From: Pontibacter sp. G13
Lineage (GTDB): Bacteria > Bacteroidota > Bacteroidia > J057
Reading direction: 5' to 3'
Assembly: GCF_031851795.1 (NCBI RefSeq)
Contig: NZ_CP134696.1
Span: forward strand, 5,208,001-5,272,000
DNA length: 64,000 nt
Below are positions 51,931-59,619 of this stretch, one piece after another. The position numbers and the translations under genes were made by a program. The notes beneath the pieces were generated by a model, which did no database searches, had not been told where the DNA came from, and worked only from the letters and a program-made list of their open reading frames with translations. Within the stretch, counting starts at the first letter, position 1; every line of letters begins with the position of its first letter.

Positions 51931-52452
51931 TTAGCTGCGAGAAGGATACAATCCGACCAAAGCGATGATGAAGTTGAGGGCTAAGTAGGGTTGTTGTAGG
52001 CTGATAGGCTGGCTTCCACCGGTATTGCCTGTCATATTCAGGGCCATACTGGTGTTGGCTTCATCTGCATATTCGCGGTCGAATCCTACAGAGTTGGCTA
52101 GATACCGATTGGAGGGATCTGCGCTTGTACCTGGCTTGTCGTAGGCTTTTTGTGCTACAGGGTGACTGTGGGCTGGAATCTGAGCAACAGACAAATATGC
52201 CCTCGGGCTTCCACCGCGCTGTCCAAGCCCATAATAGCTAAGGCCTGCTCCTTGTCCCTGTTGAATGGGTACACGGCCGCGCAAATCAGGAAGCGCAAAA
52301 TCAGTTCTGCCGTCTCCTCCGTATGTGGTACCCAAGATGGAGAACAACGCAGTATTGGAGGATACCGCTATCAATGATCCATTACAAAACGCCCAGCCTC
52401 GGGGCGCAAAATTCCCCGCAAACAATCGGATTTCGCCGATGAAAGGTTCCAT
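51931..52452 (-). CDS. Phage tail collar (microcystin-dependent-protein-like) domain protein, copy 1
   Basis: A 173-residue protein: GEIRLFAGNFAPRGWAFCNG, YGGDGRTDFALPDLRGRVP, IPAHSHP and QPYLALNFIIALVGLYPSRS. Its length equals that of its neighbour 27 bases downstream, so the two form a tandem duplication and probably one operon. The central variable part (about 75-125) differs most, as expected if it forms the exposed tip. Confidence 0.9.
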   Translation of the reverse strand: MEPFIGEIRLFAGNFAPRGWAFCNGSLIAVSSNTALFSILGTTYGGDGRTDFALPDLRGRVPIQQGQGAGLSYYGLGQRGGSPRAYLSVAQIPAHSHPVAQKAYDKPGTSADPSNRYLANSVGFDREYADEANTSMALNMTGNTGGSQPISLQQPYLALNFIIALVGLYPSRS

Positions 52453-52837
52453 AAGATAGTAGGTTTAGTAGGTGAGTGACGGTCGCAAACAAGTGGACCG
52501 CTCAGTGGAAATGGGGGAGGCCTTGGTAGGTGGGAAATAAATCTAAGGGGTTAATCCTTGAATTTCAAAATTGGAAATTTATCCATGTTGTTATGGTTTG
52601 GGGAGATGTTGCTTGGGAGTAACCACTCTCTTCACATTCTACTGCCCTGATTCATGCCCAGCATACCGAAAAGCAGCATTGTCCCCATTCCTTCAGGAAA
52701 AGCAAACAATGATTCGCCGATTCATGATGATTGAAAATAGCAGGACTCAACCCATTCATCCATCCATGCACCTACATCTCAAACTGCTCCCCCTGTGTCA
52801 CAAGGCTCAAGGGGAGCAGTACGCTTTTTGATGATGC
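52453..52837. other. Intergenic region with a hairpin at 52783-52820
   Basis: ACTGCTCCCC and GGGGAGCAGT form a 10-bp stem with an 18-base loop just after the 52838-53581 gene; neither strand has a classical U run directly at its foot. A short plus-strand open frame is not convincing as a gene. Confidence 0.45.
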
Positions 52838-53581
52838 TTAGGCTTCTTGGGGTGTAGATACCCGACTCGCAGCCAGTTTCCGGAAGATCAAGATGTGCAG
52901 GAAGATGATCGTAGACGGCGCAAAGGCAGGAATCCAACAAAAGGGAAATGTGGCAAATTCGATGATGCCGTCCGCTCCTGTGGCGATCGCTGCACGTGTG
53001 ACAAGGATGGCCGTGGTGATGACAGAGAGAATGTCCAACATGCCGAAGATATTCCACAACAACGTGGCAGGCCGTGCAAATCGAGAGCGCTGCCGGATGA
53101 GATACAATACCGGAAATACCAGCATCGCAGTCAGTACATCCCCCCAGCCCCCGATATTGGCAAAGGTCGAGGGCAAATTCCCGAAAGCACTCGCCAGAAA
53201 AAAATAGACCCCCACAAACCGGAATACATGTAGGAAGATCAATTCCTCCAATTCAACATGCGCCCAAACTGCCTGAAACCACTTGAGCCTCGGGACTACC
53301 AGCAGGTAAAACAGAAAGAGCGGGATGGCGGTGGCGATGAGAATTCGCGGAGGAAGAACATTGACTGCCAAAAAGCCCGACAAAGCCACGATCCCGACCA
53401 ACGTGAAGTAGATCCCAAAGAATCCGATGACCTTCCGTTGAACGGCCTTCGGATTAGGGAAGTGCGCACGTTCGAGCGCCTTGCCGATCGTCCGGACGAT
53501 CAGCCATACTGGGACTATGGCGAACAGAATGCCGAATGATAGCGAGACCCATAGGGGAACCTGAGTGGTATGAAATTCCAT
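52838..53581 (-). CDS. Polytopic membrane protein of unknown function
   Basis: From ATG 53581 the protein has 247 residues with about seven hydrophobic helices. Notable stretches are LPPRILIATAIPLFLFYLLV, a HVELEELIFLHVFRFVG helix and a conserved-looking IGGWGDVLTAML. The 20 upstream in-frame residues do not look translated. I recognise no named family with confidence. The Crp-like regulator at 53663 lies immediately upstream on the same strand and may control it. Confidence 0.8.
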   Translation of the reverse strand: MEFHTTQVPLWVSLSFGILFAIVPVWLIVRTIGKALERAHFPNPKAVQRKVIGFFGIYFTLVGIVALSGFLAVNVLPPRILIATAIPLFLFYLLVVPRLKWFQAVWAHVELEELIFLHVFRFVGVYFFLASAFGNLPSTFANIGGWGDVLTAMLVFPVLYLIRQRSRFARPATLLWNIFGMLDILSVITTAILVTRAAIATGADGIIEFATFPFCWIPAFAPSTIIFLHILIFRKLAASRVSTPQEA

Positions 53582-53662
53582 GATGTTTTCTTTTGAGTAA
53601 AGGAAGAAAACAGCCGACTGGAACGGGTTGCCATATGGCAACTTCTTGCTTGAAGTAGCAGA

Positions 53663-54238
53663 TCAGGGGGAAAGGGAGATCTCCTTCCGGATTCGACTCA
53701 ACGAATGTTTCGTGATGCCGAGGTAGCTAGCGATGTACTTGAGCGGTACTTCACGGACAATCTCCGGGTGGGCTTTGAGCAATTCGAGATACCGCTCCTG
53801 AGCGCTGAATTTGTGAAAACTCACCATCGTCTGGTACATATGGACATAATTCATCGTCAGGAGCATCCGACCCCATTCCCGGAACTCTGGGATGTTGTGG
53901 AAGCAGTATTGCACGGTCTCCAGATCGATGGTCATTGCCTCACAATCAGTGAGCGTCTCGTAGTATTCCTCGCTGGGTTTCTGCTTGAAGAAAGACTGGT
54001 AGTCATTCAGGAAATCGGGCGCAGAATAGAACCGCGTGGTGATTTCTTCTCCATTCCGGTCGATCAGGTAGCACCGCACAATTCCCCGCTCCAAAAAGTA
54101 GGATTTGGTGCTAGTCTTCCCCTCCTCGATGATGCGCGTGCCTTTGGGCAAGGATTCCCGCTTGAAATAGGTCGCGAGCATTTCGGCCTTGGCAGTCGGG
54201 ATGGGCGTGAGCTGGATGATGTATTCCTGAATGGTCAA
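53663..54238 (-). CDS. Crp/Fnr-family regulator
   Basis: A 191-residue protein with a cyclic-nucleotide-binding-like barrel (KGTRIIEEGKTSTKSYFLERG, VRCYLIDRNGEEIT). A long dimer helix and a shortened C-terminal HTH follow (VPLKYIASYLGITKHSLSRIRKEI). The start is a TTG at 54238; no in-frame ATG lies upstream close by. The residues of classical cAMP binding are not evident, as in most Bacteroidota members, so the effector is unknown. Confidence 0.9.
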   Translation of the reverse strand: MTIQEYIIQLTPIPTAKAEMLATYFKRESLPKGTRIIEEGKTSTKSYFLERGIVRCYLIDRNGEEITTRFYSAPDFLNDYQSFFKQKPSEEYYETLTDCEAMTIDLETVQYCFHNIPEFREWGRMLLTMNYVHMYQTMVSFHKFSAQERYLELLKAHPEIVREVPLKYIASYLGITKHSLSRIRKEISLSP

Positions 54239-54302
54239 AATGGTGAGATTGAGTGGGTGCCTAGACGAGCAAGATAGCCGGATTGGATATGCCTGTCAAT
54301 GA

Positions 54303-54489
54303 TTTGGGCGTGCCCCCGCGTGCTTGGGATAGATCCTGCGCCTAGCAGCATAGTCGCAGGGTCACTGTCTTCCATGCTCGCTACGCTCGGTCGAAGATCT
54401 AGGGGCGATACATCGCCGCCCCTAGATCCCCGACTCCTCCCGAAGGTCGGCCATTCCAGCCAGTTCACGCCGCCGCAAGCCATCCGCAC
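54303..54489 (+). repeat. Dispersed intergenic element, copy 6
   Basis: Begins GGGCGTGCCCCCGCGTGCTTG and ends TTCACGCCGCCGCAAGCCAT plus CCGCAC; ends pair as GGGCGTG/CACGCC. An internal TCTAGGGGCG...CGCCCCTAGA palindrome is specific to this copy. Confidence 0.7.
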
Positions 54490-54513
54490 GATACCATCGT
54501 CAAGGGTTGAAAA

Positions 54514-54644
54514 CCCGGCTCCCGCTGAGGCGGATTTCGGCGAATGCCCGGCACGTGGGTAATCCGGCTCCCGCTGAGGCGGATTTCGGCAAATGCCCGG
54601 CACGTGGGTAATCCGGCTCCCGCTGATAATCCGGCTCCTGCCAA
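54514..54644 (+). repeat. Array of short hairpin repeats (REP-like), 49-bp period
   Basis: Two full units and a partial one with the core CGGATTTCGGCAAATGCCCGG and CACGTGGGTAATCCGG. Unit junctions can fold as AATCCGGCTC/GAGGCGGATT with one mismatch. The array ends three bases before the next gene's stop. Confidence 0.85.
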
Positions 54645-54647
54645 CCC

Positions 54648-55247
54648 TCAAATCTTAATCCGATTGATCAATTTGCTGAAATTCGTAGGATCAATCCTGA
54701 GATACGAAGCAAGATCTTTCTGCGAGACCTTCCGCAGGAGATGTGGACTTCGCTGGACAAATACCCGAAACCGCTCCTCCATACTCAGGGCCAACAATTC
54801 ATGCTGGCGCTGGATGACCCCATCCAGAAATCTCTCCGAAATGATCCGGAACAGCGTTTCCAGACCATGATACTGCTGGAGCATTTCCAGATGATGAGCA
54901 CGGGAAATTCGCAGGAATGTACTCGCCGTAATCGTCTCCAACGTGTATCTGGAGGGCTTTTGCGTAACGAATGACTCGATCACTCCCCCAAAAGAAGGTG
55001 CATAGGCAAAGGTCATGACATGCGCTTTGCCATCGTGGAGATAGTAGGATTTCTGGATGCCTGATCCTACAAAGTACAGCCATGTTTCCGTCTGTCCGGC
55101 TTGGGTCTGGATGGATTTCTTGGGAAGCTCAAAAGGCTTCCAATGGCTGAGGTAATCCTCCAGAGCCGAAGCTTCAATCGGTTGGATACCCTGTAGGAAT
55201 GCCTGCAAAGCCTCTGCATGATTCGGGGAAGGATCAGCTTGCTTCAT
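54648..55247 (-). CDS. Crp/Fnr-family regulator
   Basis: A 199-residue protein from ATG 55247 (an upstream in-frame TTG at 55265 is less likely). A cNMP-binding-like barrel (ELPKKSIQTQAGQTETWLYFVG) precedes a dimer helix and a compact HTH (VSQKDLASYLRIDPTNFSKLI). It differs clearly from the neighbouring Crp-like protein at 53663. The macro-domain gene lies 59 bases upstream on the same strand, so the two may be cotranscribed. Confidence 0.9.
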   Translation of the reverse strand: MKQADPSPNHAEALQAFLQGIQPIEASALEDYLSHWKPFELPKKSIQTQAGQTETWLYFVGSGIQKSYYLHDGKAHVMTFAYAPSFGGVIESFVTQKPSRYTLETITASTFLRISRAHHLEMLQQYHGLETLFRIISERFLDGVIQRQHELLALSMEERFRVFVQRSPHLLRKVSQKDLASYLRIDPTNFSKLINRIKI

Positions 55248-55306
55248 TTGGCGAGTTTGACACAAAATAGGAATCTTAGGCTTCGTAGCCCAAAGAAGCT
55301 AGCGTT

Positions 55307-55951
55307 TCAACGCTTTCTGCGGGCAAATGGCGCCATCGCCGGATGAACAACCTGTCGCCAGCCTCCCTCGACAATATTCCGATAGGCGGTAAGCATCTGG
55401 AGGGCTGATTCCATCGGAGCCATTCCCCCGACACCGGTACACAATCCGGGGATTGCAATACTTTGAATGGCCGGTTGTGAAGAAGTATTGTGGCGGAGTG
55501 TACTGACCAAAATGGCCCGCATCGACAGATATGCATGGATCGAATCCTTGGGCAACAATCCGGGAACACGCATGGTGGGGGCAGCGATGAGATGCCCGAA
55601 ATTACGGGTGCCCATCTCTGCGATCAGCGCCGTTCCCACAGGCAATTCTCCCCAGTACAGCTTATTGATTTCCATCGCCAAAATGGCCTGTGCCCGACCC
55701 TCAAAATATAGATCGATTGCCCGGTCCAGTCCTCCGCTCATTTCCCCAAAGCTATTGGCTGGACTGACAAGTGCATCTGCCTTCAACCGAAGAATGTCCC
55801 CCCGATAAATCGCGACCTGATCGATGTATTGAAAATGTTCCTCCCAAGCGCTGCACATGGAAGCTTGGCGATCGCACAGCAATAAAGCAGGGAGCTTAGG
55901 ATCGCGTCCCTTTCCGAAAGGTTTGACCGTCTGAGGTTTTCGAACAAGCAT
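55307..55951 (-). CDS. Macro-domain protein (ADP-ribose binding)
   Basis: A 214-residue cytosolic protein. After about 40 variable residues the macro fold starts: VAIYRGDILRLKADALVSPAN, then SFGEMSGGLDRAI as the ADP-ribose-binding loop, LIAAPTMRVPG in the middle and IPGLCTGVGGMAP as the second phosphate loop. Macro domains bind or hydrolyse ADP-ribose conjugates. No ADP-ribosyltransferase gene is adjacent, so it could act in NAD metabolism, RNA end processing or defence. Beyond it lies the repeat block. Confidence 0.87.
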   Translation of the reverse strand: MLVRKPQTVKPFGKGRDPKLPALLLCDRQASMCSAWEEHFQYIDQVAIYRGDILRLKADALVSPANSFGEMSGGLDRAIDLYFEGRAQAILAMEINKLYWGELPVGTALIAEMGTRNFGHLIAAPTMRVPGLLPKDSIHAYLSMRAILVSTLRHNTSSQPAIQSIAIPGLCTGVGGMAPMESALQMLTAYRNIVEGGWRQVVHPAMAPFARRKR

Positions 55952-56007
55952 ATTGGATACATCGATTGATCCAAGGTGCTGACATAGGTAGAGCGGGGTT
56001 GGTTGGG

Positions 56008-56051
56008 ACGGGTTCCTCCCCGCCCCATCGCGTCATCCCGGAAGGGCATCT
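56008..56051. repeat. Fragment of the long intergenic repeat
   Basis: The stretch around CCCCATCGCGTCATCCCGG and AAGGGCATCTGCC matches an internal part of the long repeat (compare 56850-56893) and joins directly to copy 1. Confidence 0.7.
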
Positions 56052-56629
56052 GCCACGGCTTATGCCTTTCAATATTCAAGTATAGGATGACGGAAAACGA
56101 TGGGAAGATTCATCCTTTTTCGTTGGGGCATGGTCTTGTGCCTGCCTGAAGAAAAAGGCCCGCAGGGCAAATATCCCAGCCCCACCCATTTCGCCCCATC
56201 AGTATAAATACAAGCGCTGTAGGCGCGACATATCACAGCCGGGCAATTCATTGCCCTGATATCTTTGACGGGGTTCTCCCCGCGTGATCGCGTCATCCTG
56301 GAAGGGCATCTGCTGAGGCCCAAGCGCGTTGGGGCCCTATCCGGGATCTCCCCGAGCTTGACAGGCATCCAAAGGAGATCGCCGATGGGGCCTGCGGAGA
56401 GGGCTCGGCAATCTCCCGCAGAGACGGATTTCGACAAGTGCACCGGCCTGCGGGTAATCCTGCTCCCGCAGAGGCGAATTTCGACAAGTGAACCGGCCTG
56501 CGGGTAATCCGGCTCCCGCAGAGACGGATTCGGCAAGTGCACCGGCCCGCGGGTAATCCGGCTCCCGCTCGGGTGGGTTCGAGATGGATTCAAGCTCACG
56601 GAGATTCCACATAAGGCTCCGACGCACAT
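56052..56629. repeat. Long intergenic repeat, copy 1
   Basis: A 578-bp unit from GCCACGGCTTATGCCTTTC to the same sequence at 56630. It contains AGCGCTGTAGGCGCGACATA, the self-complementary CGGGCAATTCATTGCCC and, at its right part, three short hairpin units of the GGATTTCG...GGTAATCCGGC kind. No coding gene is supported. Confidence 0.9.
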
Positions 56630-57253
56630 GCCACGGCTTATGCCTTTCAATATTCAAGTGTAGGATGACGGAAAACGATGGGAAGATTCATCCTTTTTCG
56701 TTGGGGCATGTCTTGTGCCTGCCCGATGAAAAAGGCCGGTAGGGCAAATATCCCAGCCCCACCCATTTTGCCCCATCAGCATAAATACAAGCGCTGTAGG
56801 CGCGACATATCACAGCCGGGCAATTCATTGCCCGGATATCTTTGACGGATTTCTCTCCGCCCCATCGCGTCATTCCGGAAGGGCATCTGCCGAGGCCCAA
56901 GCGCGTTGGGGCCCTATCCGGGATCTCCCCGAGCTCGACAGGCATCCAAAGGAGATCGCCGAGGGGGCCTGCGGAGAGGGCTCGGCAATCTCCCGCAGAG
57001 ACGGATTCGGCAAGTGCACCGGCCCGCGGGTAATCCGGCTCCCGCTGAGGCGGATTTCGGCAAATGCCCGGCCCGTGGGTAATCCGGCTCCTGCTCGGCG
57101 CTAAACAAGCCCTAGCATGCACGAGGCGTGATCCCGCATAAATTTCCCGCCCCACAGATCCCACCGCGGCGAAATTTTGCGGGATGAGGCATAGAAGTGG
57201 GTTCGAGATGGATTCAAGCTCAGGGAGATTCCACCTAAGGCCCCGACGCAACT
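56630..57253. repeat. Long intergenic repeat, copy 2, with a 105-bp insert
   Basis: Collinear with copy 1 but carries about 105 extra bases (near 57095-57199) between CTGCTCGG and GTGGGTTCGAG. The insert holds a long inverted repeat, ATCCCGCA-AAATTTC at 57131-57146 with GAAATTT-TGCGGGAT at 57171-57185. Confidence 0.88.
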
Positions 57254-57489
57254 GCCACGGCTTATGCCTTTCAATATTCAAGTATAGGATGACGGAAAAC
57301 GATGGGAAGATTCATCCTTTTTCGTTGAGGCATGGTCTTGTGCCTGCCTGAAGAAAAAGGCCCGCAGGGCAAATATCCCAGCCCCACCCATTTCGCCCCA
57401 TCAGCATAAATGCAAGCGCTGTAGGCGCGACATATCACAGTCGGGCAATTCATTGCCCGGATATCTTGGACGGGGTTCTCCCCGCGTGA
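57254..57489. repeat. Long intergenic repeat, copy 3 (truncated)
   Basis: The first 236 bases of the unit, ending abruptly after TTCTCCCCGCGTGATC. The 57490-57573 stretch up to the lipoprotein gene is unique. Confidence 0.88.
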
Positions 57490-57573
57490 TCACAAATACC
57501 AAGCTCAACCCCGACCTCCATTGAAATTGGAAGAATTCAGAATTGTAAGAGGTTGGCATGGATACCGTATGGT

Positions 57574-58347
57574 CTATTTCCCTTCGGTTTGAAATGCGCT
57601 CTCCCAATCGTAGAGTGTGGTGACGATACCACGTGTGTGGGAAGGAATGATCAAGTGCTGATGTTCAGTGCGGTTATTTGAAATATATAAGAGTTCAAAA
57701 TGAAAGGCTACATCTTGTGTATCATAGGTGAAAAAATGGAGGGTATCCTGATTATATGCTTGAGGAAAAACATGGTCCTCCGGATATCCTACAGATCCAA
57801 GAGAGAATTGACTGATGGCATGGCGTGGGATCGAAATGTGATCATAAAAGGTTGGAGGTGAAATCGAGGCTCTGATGTATGTAAGCTGAAATTCCCCCGC
57901 ATCTGCTATGGAGTCATTCAGGAGATGAAATTGGATGGAAGTGCCCGGTGTTGGGTTCCCAAAACTTGATCCAATTTCCTCTGAGAGGTTATAGATAAGA
58001 TCGATGGCCGCCGAATCAAAGTATGGATAGTCCTTAAAATATGTTTGAATGCCAGCCATTTTGGATATATGCTCCATGATCTCATAATAAATCCCACCTC
58101 CTCCATGAAACATGGTCCCTGCATCTTCAGGAACTATCCATTGATCTTCCGGCAGGTATGGAGATTTGGTTCCAAATTCTGTGGACAAAATAACAATGGG
58201 TAGAGAATCAAATTCTGCCGATGCTGTTGTTGGACTGCACCCCAAAATGGCACCGAATATGACCAAAAGGAGACCCGCTGCGCTCGGTAGGGGGAGGATT
58301 AATCGGACCGCAAGTCTGAAGTAAGCCATAGTGCTTGTACCATTCAT
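57574..58347 (-). CDS. Putative lipoprotein of unknown function, copy 2
   Basis: A 257-residue protein with a long N-terminal hydrophobic segment ending in a lipobox (GAILGC, Cys at about 37); ATG 58329 would give a more usual signal length. The C-terminal half shares DVAFHFELLYIS, EHQHLIIPS and an upstream LHFFTYDTQ block with the neighbouring lipoprotein, so the two are diverged paralogues. A second recognisable match is the IPRHAI/IPYHAA stretch. No known domain was recognised. AT-richer than the surrounding repeats. Confidence 0.75.
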   Translation of the reverse strand: MNGTSTMAYFRLAVRLILPLPSAAGLLLVIFGAILGCSPTTASAEFDSLPIVILSTEFGTKSPYLPEDQWIVPEDAGTMFHGGGGIYYEIMEHISKMAGIQTYFKDYPYFDSAAIDLIYNLSEEIGSSFGNPTPGTSIQFHLLNDSIADAGEFQLTYIRASISPPTFYDHISIPRHAISQFSLGSVGYPEDHVFPQAYNQDTLHFFTYDTQDVAFHFELLYISNNRTEHQHLIIPSHTRGIVTTLYDWESAFQTEGK

Positions 58348-58381
58348 CTTGAATACAGATTGGGACTATACATGCCTTCAA

Positions 58382-59095
58382 TTACTGCCCTACCAATTCG
58401 TTGGGCTCATTCCATAGGAAGGGCGTAGTGAAATAGCTGGGCTCTTCGAGGGTCGGAATAATAAGATGCTGCTTCTCGATGCGACCAAATTTTCGGTAGC
58501 TGAGCTCTAAATGATAGGCCAAGTCTTTTACCTCGTAGGTATAATAAGTGATTGTATCCTGAAAGGATTCTTCTGGAAATAAGTCCAAGTTGGGATACCA
58601 ATTGATGGTTTTATGGAGATTTTTCGCTGCATGGTACGGAATTGTTCTCTGTTTGTAGAGGACCGGATGTGAAAAGGTTCTGGATTTGAACTTTAGCGAA
58701 TAATGATCTTCTAGCCACAAAAGGTCTTTCTGGAGGGAGAAACTGACTGAGTCAGACAAGTTCTGGCCCTTTAGGATATCTTCTAGGAATTCCGCAAGCT
58801 TATTACTGTTTTCTGCATCAAAAAAACGGAGTGCTTCTCTTTTACTGGACAATCCACTCAGCTGGGTGGTGTGATCCTTGATGATATGACTCATGATCAG
58901 TGAATTGGTAGCCGCTTCTAAGCCTGCACCTAATGGGAGAACCGACCGATTTTGGAGTTCGAGTAGAGTAGGCTTTCCCGAATAGAACAGAATATGGGTA
59001 GGCAATGCCTCGAATGGAAGATCAGAAGGATTGTGCCGACAGCTCAGAAGGAAAGCTAAAGTCATCAGCAAGCTAAAATTGCGGAATGTTCTCAT
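58382..59095 (-). CDS. Putative lipoprotein of unknown function, copy 1
   Basis: A 237-residue protein from ATG 59095, where a short signal peptide with lipobox LLSC begins; in-frame codons up to 59233 precede it. The C-terminal part (TITYYTYEVKDLAYHLELSY, then EKQHLIIPT) matches the gene 34 bases downstream, which is probably cotranscribed. The pair is flanked on both sides by long-repeat copies. Function unknown. Confidence 0.75.
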   Translation of the reverse strand: MRTFRNFSLLMTLAFLLSCRHNPSDLPFEALPTHILFYSGKPTLLELQNRSVLPLGAGLEAATNSLIMSHIIKDHTTQLSGLSSKREALRFFDAENSNKLAEFLEDILKGQNLSDSVSFSLQKDLLWLEDHYSLKFKSRTFSHPVLYKQRTIPYHAAKNLHKTINWYPNLDLFPEESFQDTITYYTYEVKDLAYHLELSYRKFGRIEKQHLIIPTLEEPSYFTTPFLWNEPNELVGQ

Positions 59096-59338
59096 GGAGT
59101 TATTGATTGCAGGAATCACTGGTAAGGGGACTTGATCAAGGCTTTGAGCATTTAGGTAATTCCTAATTATACGAATAAATAAACCTACATAATGAAAAGC
59201 CTCATTTTCGATTCTCATATTTTGAATGTCCATAGACCCGTATTACCCCATTTTCAATCTAATCCCCCCTTTCCCATTCACCCAAAAGCTTATTTCACCC
59301 CAGAATGATCATTCCTGTACAAATGGTGGCTAAAATCA

Positions 59339-59614
59339 GCCCCATCAGCATAAATACAAGCGCTGTAGGCGCGACATATCACAGCCGGGCAATTCATTGC
59401 CCGGATATCTTGGACGGATTTCTCTCCGCCCCATCGCGTCATCCCGGAAGGGCATCTGGCGAGGCCCAAGCGCGTTGGGGCCCTATCCGGGATCTCCCCG
59501 AGCTCGACAGGCATCCAAAGGAGATCGCCGAGGGGGCCTGCGGAGAGGGCTCGGCAATCTCCCGCAGAGACGGATTTCGGCAAATGCCCGGCCCGTGGGT
59601 AATCCGGCTCCTGC
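59339..59614. repeat. Long intergenic repeat, copy 4 (truncated at both ends)
   Basis: Corresponds to the middle and right part of the unit (CCCCATCAGCATAAATA to one hairpin unit ending GGTAATCCGGCTCCTGC). It stops six bases before the next gene's stop codon. The preceding 59096-59338 holds no gene. Confidence 0.88.
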
Positions 59615-59619
59615 CGGAT

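Noticed and set aside
51382-52452. Prophage remnant
   Set aside because: Only tail-collar proteins are present; no integrase, capsid, terminase or attachment repeats were seen.
52571-52831. An 86-codon plus-strand frame in the gap before the membrane protein gene
   Set aside because: No domain and no conserved start; it overlaps the hairpin at 52783-52820.
54514-57095. CRISPR array considered for the 49-bp and longer repeats
   Set aside because: Units are contiguous or nearly so, without unique spacers of constant length, and no cas gene is nearby.
55783-57607. Several 60-197 codon minus-strand frames, some beginning MNIERHKPW
   Set aside because: They lie in the long intergenic repeats, change frame between copies and encode only translated hairpin units (REPDYPRAG-like).
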